Positions 1-6,866 of a stretch of 19,528 bases of DNA are shown piece after piece. Below the pieces are notes generated by a model. It saw only the letters and a program-made list of their open reading frames with translations, was not told the origin of the DNA and made no database searches. The position numbers and the translations under genes were made by a program. Position 1 is the first letter of the stretch. Every line of letters starts with the position of its first letter. Source of the stretch: Betaproteobacteria bacterium (lineage in GTDB: Bacteria; Pseudomonadota; Gammaproteobacteria; Burkholderiales; SG8-41); contig JANXRI010000262.1 of assembly GCA_025353085.1 (NCBI GenBank), positions 1 through 19,528 on the forward strand, in the 5' to 3' direction.

Positions 1-419
1 ACGTCGCGCGGCATGTCGGCGGAAATCGAAGCGAGACGGAAATGCAGACCGTCGCGGCGCGCGATCTCGCGCACCATGTCGAGCGTCGCGGCGAGATGCG
101 GCGCTGCGCCCGCGCTGCCGGCCGTGCCAATTAACAAGGGAATGCCGAGCTTGCGCGCGCCATTGATACATTTCGCGAGATCAACGCGCACCATCGTGTC
201 CGACTGCGCCATCTTGCCGGCGCCGAGATAATAAGGTCCGGGGTCGATCGAGCCCATGTCGGCGCCGATCAAATGCGGCTTCTTCGCGAGGCCGGCGTTG
301 AACGCGGGGTCTGGAATGCCGTAACCGAGTTGTCCCGAGGCGGCCATTACGCGCAGCGGAGCCAACTTGCCGTCGCTGCCGACGACGCTTTGGCGCAGGC
401 GTTCGATAGCGGTAGTCAT
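1..419 (-). CDS. AtuA-like protein (acyclic terpene utilization family), 3' part cut by window edge
   Basis: Reading the minus strand from an ATG at 419-417 gives 139 codons with no stop before the left edge, so only the N-terminal part is present. The visible protein has a Gly-rich start (GQLGYGIPDPAFNAGL, about 29-44) and a diagnostic stretch GADMGSIDPGPYYLGAGK (52-69). This resembles the N-terminus of proteins annotated as AtuA-like, named after the acyclic terpene (citronellol/geraniol) utilization protein of Pseudomonas, whose biochemical role is unclear. The ATG overlaps the stop of the upstream DUF4387 gene in an ATGA junction, implying translational coupling. In several relatives the AtuA-like and DUF4387 parts are known as one protein or as neighbours, which supports both calls. 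No substrate can be inferred. Family assignment is fairly sure, function is not. Confidence 0.75.
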   Translation of the reverse strand, partial: MTTAIERLRQSVVGSDGKLAPLRVMAASGQLGYGIPDPAFNAGLAKKPHLIGADMGSIDPGPYYLGAGKMAQSDTMVRVDLAKCINGARKLGIPLLIGTAGSAGAAPHLAATLDMVREIARRDGLHFRLASISADMPRD

Positions 420-718
420 AGTTCCACCGCGAGCATAGGCCCGTGCTGCTGCGCGCCGTAGACATCGCTGTCGCCGGGGTCCCCCGACACGATGCGACGC
501 GGCATTACGATTTTGATCGCAAGCGCGGGCGGGTAGGGCAGCACTTCGACCTTCGCGCGTGGCTGCGAGTACAGTTTTGCCACCGCTTCCGGCGTCAAAG
601 ATTTTGACGCGCACGCGAGATTAAACCCGGCCTCGTCGTTAAACAACAGGTCTAGCGTGAGTATGGTCGGCCCGGCGTTCTTACTGCGGATGACTTTGGC
701 GATATCGATGAGTTTCAC
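416..718 (-). CDS. DUF4387 family protein
   Basis: A 100-residue protein starting at a GTG (718-716), with an AG-rich stretch about 10 bases upstream. It begins MKLIDIAKVIRSKNAGP and contains TLDLLFND (about 21-28), a pattern typical of the short DUF4387 family. It has no signal peptide or membrane segment, so it is probably cytoplasmic. Its stop codon shares bases with the ATG of the AtuA-like gene, so the two form a translationally coupled pair. DUF4387 is known as the small partner (or C-terminal part) of AtuA-like proteins; its own activity is not established. The pair is transcribed away from the glutathione S-transferase-like gene, leaving a 167-base divergent intergenic region. Confidence 0.8.
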   Translation of the reverse strand: MKLIDIAKVIRSKNAGPTILTLDLLFNDEAGFNLACASKSLTPEAVAKLYSQPRAKVEVLPYPPALAIKIVMPRRIVSGDPGDSDVYGAQQHGPMLAVEL

Positions 719-885
719 TGCGGCTTCTCTCTGCGTGAGTGGTGCGATTTATCGAGGGTGCGTTATTTTCCGAGAGGGCGTCTAATGCGCGCCAGGATAT
801 TCGTGAAACCCGGAGACCTCATCTTACACGCGGAAAAGTGTGATCGGCTACACTATTGCCAGCTCAAAACCACGGAGGAAATTCC

Positions 886-1494
886 ATGCTCACAATTTAC
901 GGATCGGTTCATTCGCGCGCGATGCGCGTCATGTGGATGGCGGCAGAACTGGACCTTCCCTACGAGAACAAAGACTGGCTGCCGCGCGCGCCTGAAACCA
1001 AAACACCGGATTTTCGCGCGCTCAACGCGAACGGCCGGATCCCGACAATAGACGACGACGGCTTCGTGCTGTCGGAGTCGATGGCGATTAATCTCTATCT
1101 CGCCAAAAAACATAAGAGCACGCTCTATCCATCGGACCTGAAAAACGAGGCGCTTGCTTTGCAATGGAGCTTGTGGGAAACCGACCGGCTCGATCGCCAG
1201 ATCGTCGATTACCAGCGGCACACGAGCCAGTTGCCCGAAGCCGAACGCAAGCCCGAGCTCGCCGCCAAAGCCTGGAATGAAGCGGTGCAGGCGCTCGACG
1301 TGCTCGAGCCGGCGCTCAAAAAATCGAAATGGCTGGCCGGGCCCGAATTTTCAGTCGGCGATTTGAACGTGGCCGCGGCGCTCTATCGCGCGCTCGCGGT
1401 CGATCTCGCGAAGTGGCCGCAGGTGCAGACGTGGCTTAAAACGTGCTGGGACCGGCCGGCGGCGAAGAAAGTCCGCGCCATACGCGAAAAATAA
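886..1494 (+). CDS. Glutathione S-transferase family protein
   Basis: A 202-residue two-domain GST. The N-terminal thioredoxin-like domain (about 1-76) carries SVHSRAMRV (7-15), where S10 is the likely thiol-activating position, the cis-proline motif GRIPTI (P53) and the gamma-glutamyl-binding ES pair (E64, S65) in FVLSESMAINLYLA. The helical C-terminal domain includes the N-capping box SVGD (156-159) in FSVGDLNVAAALY, which is diagnostic for the fold. Its usual role is conjugation of glutathione to electrophiles, but bacterial members vary widely and no substrate can be read here. The ATG at 886 is preferred over an in-frame ATG at 856 because GGAGG lies at 874-878 with good spacing and the protein then begins directly at the first beta strand. 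The DUF547 gene follows after 45 bases on the same strand and may be cotranscribed. Confidence 0.93.
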   Translation: MLTIYGSVHSRAMRVMWMAAELDLPYENKDWLPRAPETKTPDFRALNANGRIPTIDDDGFVLSESMAINLYLAKKHKSTLYPSDLKNEALALQWSLWETDRLDRQIVDYQRHTSQLPEAERKPELAAKAWNEAVQALDVLEPALKKSKWLAGPEFSVGDLNVAAALYRALAVDLAKWPQVQTWLKTCWDRPAAKKVRAIREK

Positions 1495-1539
1495 ATATCG
1501 AGATTCATCGCGGCCGCGAACTTTGAAGCGAAACAGCGA

Positions 1540-2349
1540 ATGAAATATTGGCGCGGCTTTGGAATGATCGTAATGCTGATGTCTGCGCAGGTGGCTTGTG
1601 CATTCGACCAAACGCATCGGGGGTGGGACGAGTTGCTGAAGCACGCGGTCGTCGTCGCACCGAACGGCAACTCGTCGCGCGTCGACTATGCGGCGTTGAA
1701 GCGCGACGACCGCGCGTTGAATGCGTATTTGGGCGAACTCTCCGCAGTTACGCTGGCCGAGTTTCGGAACTGGCCGCAGGATCAGCAACTCGCGTTCCTG
1801 GTCAACGCGTACAACGCTTACACAGTCAAGCTCGTGCTCACGCGCTATCCTGCGCTCAATTCGATCAAGGATATTGGCTCGATACTGCAGTCGCCGTGGA
1901 AGAAAGAGTTCTTCACCTTGCTCGGTGCGCGGCGCAGTCTTGACGGGATCGAACATGGATTGATCCGCGCGGCTGGCGCATTCGATGAGCCGCGCAGCTA
2001 TTTCGCGCTCAATTGCGCATCGATTGGCTGCCCGATGCTGCGCGAGGAGGCGTATGCCGGCGCGCGTCTTGAATCTCAACTTGACAGCGCAACCCGCCGG
2101 TTTCTGGCCGACCGCAGCCGCAATCGTTATGATGCCTCATCCGGCTCGCTCGAAATTTCGCCGATATTCGATTGGTATAAGGCGGACTTTGAAAAAGGCC
2201 GCGGGGGCGCGACCTCAGTTAATGAGTTTCTCGCACGTTACGCCGACGTTATCGCCGATGGCGCCGCCGGCCAGGCCCTGATTCGACGAGCGCACGTGCC
2301 GCTTCGTTATCTCGATTATGACTGGGCGCTCAACGACATTGCAAAGTAG
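1540..2349 (+). CDS. DUF547 domain-containing secreted protein
   Basis: A 269-residue protein with an N-terminal signal peptide (about 1-21, possible cleavage ACA-F) followed by a DUF547 domain. Family landmarks are FLVNAYNAYTV (86-96), DGIEHGLIR (135-143), FALNCASIGCPMLR (155-168, with C159 and C164) and YLDYDWALN near the C-terminus (257-265). DUF547 proteins are widespread in proteobacteria and plants with no agreed function; the signal peptide suggests a periplasmic location. The ribosome-binding site is weak, and an in-frame ATG at 1564 is a possible but less likely start because it would shorten the basic n-region. The gene converges with the TonB-family gene, with 34 bases between the stops and no evident hairpin terminator there. 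Confidence 0.88.
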   Translation: MKYWRGFGMIVMLMSAQVACAFDQTHRGWDELLKHAVVVAPNGNSSRVDYAALKRDDRALNAYLGELSAVTLAEFRNWPQDQQLAFLVNAYNAYTVKLVLTRYPALNSIKDIGSILQSPWKKEFFTLLGARRSLDGIEHGLIRAAGAFDEPRSYFALNCASIGCPMLREEAYAGARLESQLDSATRRFLADRSRNRYDASSGSLEISPIFDWYKADFEKGRGGATSVNEFLARYADVIADGAAGQALIRRAHVPLRYLDYDWALNDIAK

Positions 2350-2383
2350 GACGGAACGATTCCCACGAAGAATCCAGATCCGC

Positions 2384-2863
2384 TCACTGCAATGCGAACG
2401 TCACCGGAAACAGTATTTCACGCGGGCCCGGCTCCATGCGCGGCGCGGCACGGATTGCGCGCAACGCCGCCTCGTCCAGGATTGCATGACCGCTGCTTTT
2501 GGCGACTCTAGCCTCGAGCAGGCTGCCGTCGGCGCGGTAGGTGAGCATGAGTATCGTTTCGCCTTCGAGTCCTCGCGCGACAGCTTCGAGCGGATAAAAT
2601 CTTTGTGCATTGTCGAGGCGCGGCTTGCGGGCGACGGCAGTGGCGCGCGTGGTTCGCCCGCTTTCCGAGTATTTGCCTGTGCGGTTGCGGGGCGCCGCGG
2701 AGTCCAGCGTATTCTTCAGATGGGCGACGATCACGACGCGTTGAACCGTCGCAATCGGCGCTGTCGACTTATTCGAATCGACCGCGCCAGGCACGAACAT
2801 CAACAGGCCCGCATGCAAAGCGGCGCTGGCGGTTAGTGCAATCAGAGGTTCAACGATGCGCAT
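2384..2863 (-). CDS. Small TonB-family protein (TonB C-terminal domain)
   Basis: A 159-residue protein with one N-terminal hydrophobic segment (about 5-25) that would anchor it in the inner membrane, a basic low-complexity linker (about 55-85) and a TonB-like C-terminal domain (about 88-159). In the last part, FYPLEAVARGLEGETILML (89-107) and SSGHAILDEAALRAIRAAP (123-141) match the known pattern of a Tyr-Pro start, a Gly before the second strand, and the S-SG...LD.AAL helix. TonB-type proteins pass energy from the ExbB-ExbD complex to outer-membrane receptors, or appear as orphans. Here there is no exbB/exbD neighbour and no Pro-Glu/Pro-Lys-rich spacer, so energy transduction is not certain. 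The reading frame stays open for another 166 codons upstream, but that part is antisense to the ankyrin gene. The ATG at 2863 puts the membrane segment at the N-terminus, although no strong ribosome-binding site is visible. Confidence 0.85.
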   Translation of the reverse strand: MRIVEPLIALTASAALHAGLLMFVPGAVDSNKSTAPIATVQRVVIVAHLKNTLDSAAPRNRTGKYSESGRTTRATAVARKPRLDNAQRFYPLEAVARGLEGETILMLTYRADGSLLEARVAKSSGHAILDEAALRAIRAAPRMEPGPREILFPVTFALQ

Positions 2864-2922
2864 AGTGCAGGCGTGCGGCGGCGTTTTTTGACAAGCAGCC
2901 CGCTCGAAGATCAGGCTGCGAA

Positions 2923-2951
2923 ATTGTGGCTTGGCAAGATCGGCTTGGCAA
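2923..2951 (-). promoter_or_regulatory. Possible sigma-70-like promoter for the TonB-family gene
   Basis: On the minus strand a TTGCCA hexamer (2951-2946, five of six matches to the -35 consensus) is followed after 17 bases by CACAAT (2928-2923, four of six matches to the -10 consensus), about 60 bases upstream of the TonB-family start. This is only a by-eye match in a short divergent region. It overlaps the 12-bp direct repeat described separately, which would be a reasonable place for a regulator to bind. Confidence 0.25.
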
Positions 2952-2953
2952 GA
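2928..2953. repeat. Tandem 12-bp direct repeat in the divergent TonB/ankyrin intergenic region
   Basis: The 12-mer GGCTTGGCAAGA occurs at 2928-2939 and again, identical, at 2942-2953, a period of 14 bases. It lies in the 130-base space between the divergent TonB-family and ankyrin genes, upstream of both starts. It may be a small tandem duplication or a direct-repeat binding site; the sequence alone does not tell which. Confidence 0.6.
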
Positions 2954-2993
2954 AATCGCCGGTAAAATACCATAATCGATTTCCGCCGTAACC

Positions 2994-3977
2994 ATGAAAA
3001 ATATTACACGCTGCTCGAATTGGATATTGCTTGTTTGGTGCGCACTTATTGTATCGGTGGCGTGGTTGCCGGCGGCGGTGGGCGCCGCCGAATTGCCCGA
3101 TGAGACTATGTTTGGAATCAGGGTCGAGCAGAGCGACCTCTCGACCGTCGGTGGCTGGCTCGCTGCGGGACTCGATCCGAACTTCGAAAGCGAGCGCATT
3201 GGCACCGGCCTGATGATCGCCGCCTGGCGCGGCGACATTCCGATGATGGAACTTTTTGTGAAGCACGGCGCTGATGTCAACCACCAGAACCGGTTCAACG
3301 AGCAGGCGCTGATGCTCGCGGCGTGGCAGGGGCGGGCGGCGGCTGCCGCATGGTTGTTCAATCATGGCGCACGCGTTAATCGCGAGGGCAACGAATGGAG
3401 CGCGCTGCACTACGCGACGTTCGCCGGACATGCAGATCTCGCGCGCTTTTTGATCGATAAAAAAGCCGATGTCAATGCAAGATCCACCAATGGCTCGACC
3501 GTCTTTATGATGGCCGCGCGCGAAGGCCGCGAAAAAATCGCGGCGCTGTTGATCGAGCATGGCGCGATTCGAAGCGCCAAAAATGATTTGGGCGAGGATG
3601 CTTTAAAGTGGGCGATGCGCAATGGCCATTTGTCGATTGCGAAAATGGTCACCACCGACGAGGATTTTGCGCAGGCGGCCGCCCAGCCAAAAGCCGCGTG
3701 GGGCGAGGCGGTGGTAACGATGGCTGCGCCGCCGGAAGTCGAAACGATTCTTTTGCGGGAAAGACTTGCGCGCTCGGCCGGCCAGCCGCGGATTTTGTCC
3801 GATGAAGATTACCGCAAAGTGCTGGAGCGCGTCGCTGCGATGAAGCCGGCGGTAGCAGAACCGCGGCGCGCCAATCGGATGAGCATTACCGCGAAAAAAA
3901 GCCAACCGTCGAAAGAACGGGCCGAATGGCAGTACGACGAACCGCGAAACGGGGCGGCGCGCGTTCCGGCGAAATGA
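2994..3977 (+). CDS. Secreted ankyrin-repeat protein
   Basis: A 327-residue protein with a signal peptide (about 1-32, hydrophobic core 11-30, cleavage near AVGAA-E) and about five ankyrin repeats across residues 36-225. Typical repeat pieces are TGLMIAAWRGDIPMMELFVK followed by HGADVN (71-96), ALMLAAWQGRAAAAAWLFNH (105-124), SALHYATFAGHADLARFLID (136-155) and FMMAAREGREKIAALLIEHG (171-190). Ankyrin repeats bind other proteins, so this is probably a periplasmic binding or protective protein. The C-terminal ~100 residues lack repeats and are basic and probably disordered. The start has no clear Shine-Dalgarno sequence. The YihY-family gene starts only 4 bases after the stop, so the two are very likely cotranscribed. 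The partner protein is unknown. Confidence 0.88.
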   Translation: MKNITRCSNWILLVWCALIVSVAWLPAAVGAAELPDETMFGIRVEQSDLSTVGGWLAAGLDPNFESERIGTGLMIAAWRGDIPMMELFVKHGADVNHQNRFNEQALMLAAWQGRAAAAAWLFNHGARVNREGNEWSALHYATFAGHADLARFLIDKKADVNARSTNGSTVFMMAAREGREKIAALLIEHGAIRSAKNDLGEDALKWAMRNGHLSIAKMVTTDEDFAQAAAQPKAAWGEAVVTMAAPPEVETILLRERLARSAGQPRILSDEDYRKVLERVAAMKPAVAEPRRANRMSITAKKSQPSKERAEWQYDEPRNGAARVPAK

Positions 3978-3981
3978 GGGA

Positions 3982-4893
3982 ATGAATCCCCTTACGCCGA
4001 GGTTCGTTTACGTCCTCAAGAATCCCGTCGCCTTCGCTGTCCAGGTTTTGAAGGCTTTCAGCGCGAATCAGGGTTTGCTGCTCGCCGGTGCGGTCGCATA
4101 TTACGCGCTGCTGTCGATCGTGCCGCTGCTGATCCTGATGGTCATCGCGCTTTCGCACGTGATCGATCAGTCCGTGCTGCTCGCGACACTGCGGCGCTCG
4201 CTCGAATACGTCGTGCCGGGTCAGGGCAACGCCGTGGTCATGGAGTTAAGCGCTTTCCTCGCTCAACGCGAATTGATCGGCTGGGTCCTGCTCGCCACGA
4301 TGTTGTTTTTCAGCCAACTCGGCTTCAAGGTGCTCGAAAACGCGATCTCGGTTATTTTCCTGCACCGGGTCGCCGTGCGTCGCCGGCACTTTATCGCGTC
4401 GCTGCTGCTGCCTTTCGGCTACATCATTTTTGTCGGCGCAGTTTTGACGGTAGGCACTTTTGTGCTGACGGATCTCGTGAGCATGGGCACCACTCGACTG
4501 GTGATTCTCGACCACAGTTGGTCGATGACCGGCGCGTCGCATTTCGTGCTCTATGTGGTCGGCGTGTTGACCGAGATCCTGCTCATCTCAGCCATCTACT
4601 ATTTCATGCCGGTGGGCCGGTTGTCGCCGCAACATGCGCTGATTGGCGGCGCCTCGGCCGCGCTGCTGTGGGAAATTATCCGGCACGGGCTGCGCTGGTA
4701 TTTCAGTACGCTGTCGCAAGTGAGTGTCGTCTACGGGTCGCTCGCGACTGCCATCATCGTGCTGCTGAGTTTCGAGGTCGCCGCGACGATATTGCTGCTG
4801 GGCGCGCAGGTGATCGCCGAATATGAACGCATCGACGCCGCCGCACCGGAAGCAGCGCCTGCGCCAGTGCCGATGCGCACTGAAAAAATTTAA
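3982..4893 (+). CDS. YihY/BrkB family integral membrane protein (UPF0761-like)
   Basis: A 303-residue inner-membrane protein with about six hydrophobic segments (roughly 33-57, 98-115, 137-165, 187-209, 217-236, 248-279). Family landmarks are AGAVAYYALLSIVPLL (35-50), YYFMPVGRLS (206-215) and the C-terminal VVYGSLATAIIVLLSFE (249-265) with LLLGAQVIAEYE. These fit the YihY/BrkB family, once called ribonuclease BN or virulence factor BrkB. The family's true function is unsettled and the RNase annotation was a misassignment. The C-terminal tail is rich in Ala and Pro. A GAGGGA sequence lies just before the ATG, and the gene follows the ankyrin stop by 4 bases, indicating an operon. No transport substrate can be inferred. 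Confidence 0.92.
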   Translation: MNPLTPRFVYVLKNPVAFAVQVLKAFSANQGLLLAGAVAYYALLSIVPLLILMVIALSHVIDQSVLLATLRRSLEYVVPGQGNAVVMELSAFLAQRELIGWVLLATMLFFSQLGFKVLENAISVIFLHRVAVRRRHFIASLLLPFGYIIFVGAVLTVGTFVLTDLVSMGTTRLVILDHSWSMTGASHFVLYVVGVLTEILLISAIYYFMPVGRLSPQHALIGGASAALLWEIIRHGLRWYFSTLSQVSVVYGSLATAIIVLLSFEVAATILLLGAQVIAEYERIDAAAPEAAPAPVPMRTEKI

Positions 4894-4894
4894 A

Positions 4895-4932
4895 TTCTGT
4901 TCGCCCTTGACGTCGGCGCACGGCGAGCAGAA
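4895..4932 (+). promoter_or_regulatory. 11-bp inverted repeat covering the likely ribosome-binding site of the HNH nuclease gene
   Basis: The arm TTCTGTTCGCC (4895-4905) is complementary to GGCGAGCAGAA (4922-4932) over 11 pairs, one of them G-U in RNA, with a 16-base loop. The 3' arm contains the AG-rich stretch that is the only plausible ribosome-binding site for the ATG at 4944, so a hairpin in the mRNA could hide it. There is no T tract after it, so a factor-independent terminator is unlikely. Pairing is seen directly; a regulatory role is inferred. Confidence 0.45.
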
Positions 4933-4943
4933 GCTTTCGCGCT

Positions 4944-5309
4944 ATGGCACAGGCAAAGAACCGGCTCGATGAAGTGCTGCGCGAAGCGCGGCGCGACGAC
5001 CTGAAGAGGGCGGCCGGATATCGCGCTCAGGCGCTCAAAATGTATCCGTGGGTATGCGGCGGTTGCGCGCGCACGTTCACGCACAGCACCCTGCAGCTGC
5101 TTGAAGTGCATCACAAGAACAGCAATCACGACGACAATCCGCCCGACGGCAGCAACTGGGAGTTGCTGTGTACGTACTGTCACGAGCACGAGCACTCGAA
5201 GCTTAAAGACATGGCGGGTCGCACCGACGCCAAGGGTGAGTTGCCGGCTTCGACCCATAGTCCGTTCGCCGACTTGAAGGCGCTGCTTGAATCGAAGAAA
5301 AAGCCGTGA
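4944..5309 (+). CDS. YajD-like HNH endonuclease
   Basis: A 121-residue protein with one HNH domain. It has two zinc-binding Cys pairs, CGGC (38-41) and CTYC (76-79), around the catalytic strand LLEVHHKNSNHDDNPPDG (52-69). H56-H57, the Asn residues at 59, 61, 65 and 71, and the terminal HEHEH (80-84) supply the ββα-metal motif. Spacing and size match the small standalone YajD family found across proteobacteria, whose cellular role is unknown; a DNA-cleaving or nicking activity is expected from the fold. It lies 50 bases after the YihY-like gene on the same strand, with an inverted repeat in the gap. Its TGA stop overlaps a GTG that could open the next reading frame. Confidence 0.9.
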   Translation: MAQAKNRLDEVLREARRDDLKRAAGYRAQALKMYPWVCGGCARTFTHSTLQLLEVHHKNSNHDDNPPDGSNWELLCTYCHEHEHSKLKDMAGRTDAKGELPASTHSPFADLKALLESKKKP

Positions 5310-5386
5310 GCGCGCCCGCGACAGGCTGTACGGCGAAAGCGCGTGAGGACGTGAGCGGCCCATGGTTGGGGCTGACGCTTGGCCGG

Positions 5387-6367
5387 ATGTTCGTTCGTGC
5401 GGCCGTCGGTATCGCGGCAGCGTGCGCGGCGACGGCGGGTCATGCGGAGCGTTCGCCTGCACTCACCGATTATCCGGTCAAGCCTATTCGCATCATCGTG
5501 GCATCTTCGCCGGGTACGGCGAGCGATATCTTCGCGCGCTCGGTCGGCGAAGAACTGAGCGCCTTTTATAAGCAGCGCGTCGTCATCGACAATCGCGCCG
5601 GCGCCGGCGGGCTGATCGGCAACAACATGGTTTCGAAAGCGAATGCCGATGGTTACACGCTCGGCATGGTTGACGTCACGCGCATCATCACTGAACTCAT
5701 GCGCGAGCGCTCGCCGTATAGCGCACTTGCGGATATCGTCGGCGTCACACACGTGGCGTCGATCACCAACGTGCTGGCGGTGACGAATGCATTGCCGGTG
5801 CGCACCGCGCCCGAATTCGTCGCCCACGCGCGCACGCGTCCAGGTGAACTCAATTATGCGTCGCTCGGCATCGGCTCGGCGTCGCATCTGGCGGGCGAAG
5901 TATTCACCAATGCCGTTGGCATTGCTGCCGTGCATGTGCCATTCCGGAATCTTTACGACTCCGTGATCGAGATGGGACTCGGCCGCGTGCATTACGCGGT
6001 ATTTACGCTGCCCGCGGTGTTGCCGCCGCTGCGCGAAGGGCGCTTGCGCGCGCTCGCAGTGATGACGTCGCAACGCAGCCCTGCGCTGCCGGAGATCCCG
6101 GCGATCGCCGAGGCGGGGCTGCCTGAAGCGCAGTTCGATAGTTGGTCCGGCATCGTCGCGCCGAAGGGAACGCCGCGCCGCATCGTCGAGCAGTTGCACG
6201 GCGACATCGTGCGCGGCTTGCGCAAAGCGGCATTGCGTGAACTCTTCGTGCGCCAGGGTGCGGAGTCGACGCCCGAAGGCACGCCGGATGGTTTTACGCG
6301 CATGATGCAAGGCGAGTATCTGCGGTTTCAGGCGTTGATACGTGAAGGCGGTATCAAGGCCGAATAG
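5387..6367 (+). CDS. Bug/TctC-family periplasmic substrate-binding protein (Bug receptor 1)
   Basis: A TTT-type receptor of 326 residues from the ATG at 5387. It has a signal peptide (1-20, cleavage AGHA-E) and the Bug core: YPVKPIRIIV (29-38), SPGTASDIFAR (41-51), VVIDNRAGAGGLIG (65-78) and DGYTLG (88-93). Later come LNYASLGIGSASHLAGEVF and the C-terminal SWSGIVAPKGTPRRIVEQL. These proteins bind organic acids or related small molecules in the periplasm. The usual PYKG ligand-loop motif is here replaced by PFRNLYDS, so its ligand may be atypical. The frame is open back to a GTG at 5306 that overlaps the previous stop (GTGA), and a GTG at 5351 is also possible. I prefer 5387 because it gives a clean signal peptide and usual family length, although its ribosome-binding site is poor. 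No TctA or TctB gene is nearby. Confidence 0.9.
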   Translation: MFVRAAVGIAAACAATAGHAERSPALTDYPVKPIRIIVASSPGTASDIFARSVGEELSAFYKQRVVIDNRAGAGGLIGNNMVSKANADGYTLGMVDVTRIITELMRERSPYSALADIVGVTHVASITNVLAVTNALPVRTAPEFVAHARTRPGELNYASLGIGSASHLAGEVFTNAVGIAAVHVPFRNLYDSVIEMGLGRVHYAVFTLPAVLPPLREGRLRALAVMTSQRSPALPEIPAIAEAGLPEAQFDSWSGIVAPKGTPRRIVEQLHGDIVRGLRKAALRELFVRQGAESTPEGTPDGFTRMMQGEYLRFQALIREGGIKAE

Positions 6368-6454
6368 TTGTTCAGCCCGTTGAAGTTTTCCATTAAAATG
6401 TTGGCGACTAGAGTCGAGCGGTATTTCGCTAACGCAGGAGGCGAGAGGTTCAAA

Positions 6455-6850
6455 ATGGCCGGAGGGAAAACCGCATTCGGGCTCGCGATGCTGGCGATGA
6501 CTGCCGCACAAGCCGCGCCAGTCGAAGGCATGCCGGGAAGCCCGCCGGTTATTCCGCAGGATTCGCGCGACCGGTTTCTCGGCGGCGTCCGCGACTATGG
6601 CGACGGCCGGCCATCGCCTAACATCATTTATTCGACTGGCGGAATCGGCGAGGCGCTCAATTCGCCCGAAGCAGTTAAAGGCCCTTCGGTATTGTCCACC
6701 GGCACCCCGCCGGAACATTCGTCTTTAGGTGGCAACACCCTGCAAGGCGGCACGCTCGAAAGAAGAAGCAATACGCCTTATGTTGTTGCGCCGGGTACGC
6801 TTGAACGGCGGACCAATACGCCAGTTCCGATTCAGTCGCCCTGGCGGTAA
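6455..6850 (+). CDS. Small secreted protein of unknown function with a duplicated 10-residue motif
   Basis: I do not recognise this 131-residue protein. It starts at an ATG preceded by GAGAGG six bases upstream, so earlier in-frame starts (from 6368) are less likely. Residues 1-20 form a signal peptide (cleavage AQA-A). The mature part is rich in Gly, Pro, Ser and Thr, has no Cys, and is probably disordered. The C-terminus carries two near-identical decapeptides, GTLERRSNTP (99-108) and GTLERRTNTP (114-123), 15 residues apart. It follows Bug receptor 1 by 87 bases and is directly followed by a strong terminator, so it ends a transcription unit. It may be a periplasmic or surface-exposed peptide; no function can be assigned. 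Confidence 0.7.
   Translation: MAGGKTAFGLAMLAMTAAQAAPVEGMPGSPPVIPQDSRDRFLGGVRDYGDGRPSPNIIYSTGGIGEALNSPEAVKGPSVLSTGTPPEHSSLGGNTLQGGTLERRSNTPYVVAPGTLERRTNTPVPIQSPWR
6749..6823 (+). repeat. Intragenic duplication encoding GTLERR[S/T]NTP twice
   Basis: Bases 6749-6778 and 6794-6823 encode the same decapeptide apart from one Ser/Thr change. At DNA level the two copies differ at many synonymous sites: the Arg pair is AGA-AGA in the first copy and CGG-CGG in the second. So the duplication is old and the peptide appears conserved by selection rather than newly copied. Confidence 0.7.
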
Positions 6851-6866
6851 CCAAGATCAGGAAAAC

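Noticed and set aside
824..854. A TTACAC/TACACT pair upstream of the glutathione S-transferase gene as a promoter
   Set aside because: The spacer is 19 bases and the -35 match is poor; not enough to list as a feature.
2864..3361. A 166-codon N-terminal extension of the TonB-family frame
   Set aside because: It is antisense to the ankyrin gene and would bury the membrane anchor in the middle of the protein; the ATG at 2863 is more reasonable.
5180..6718. A 512-codon open frame on the minus strand
   Set aside because: It is antisense to the YajD-like and Bug receptor 1 genes, with an Arg/His-rich composition typical of a GC-rich shadow frame and no recognisable domain.
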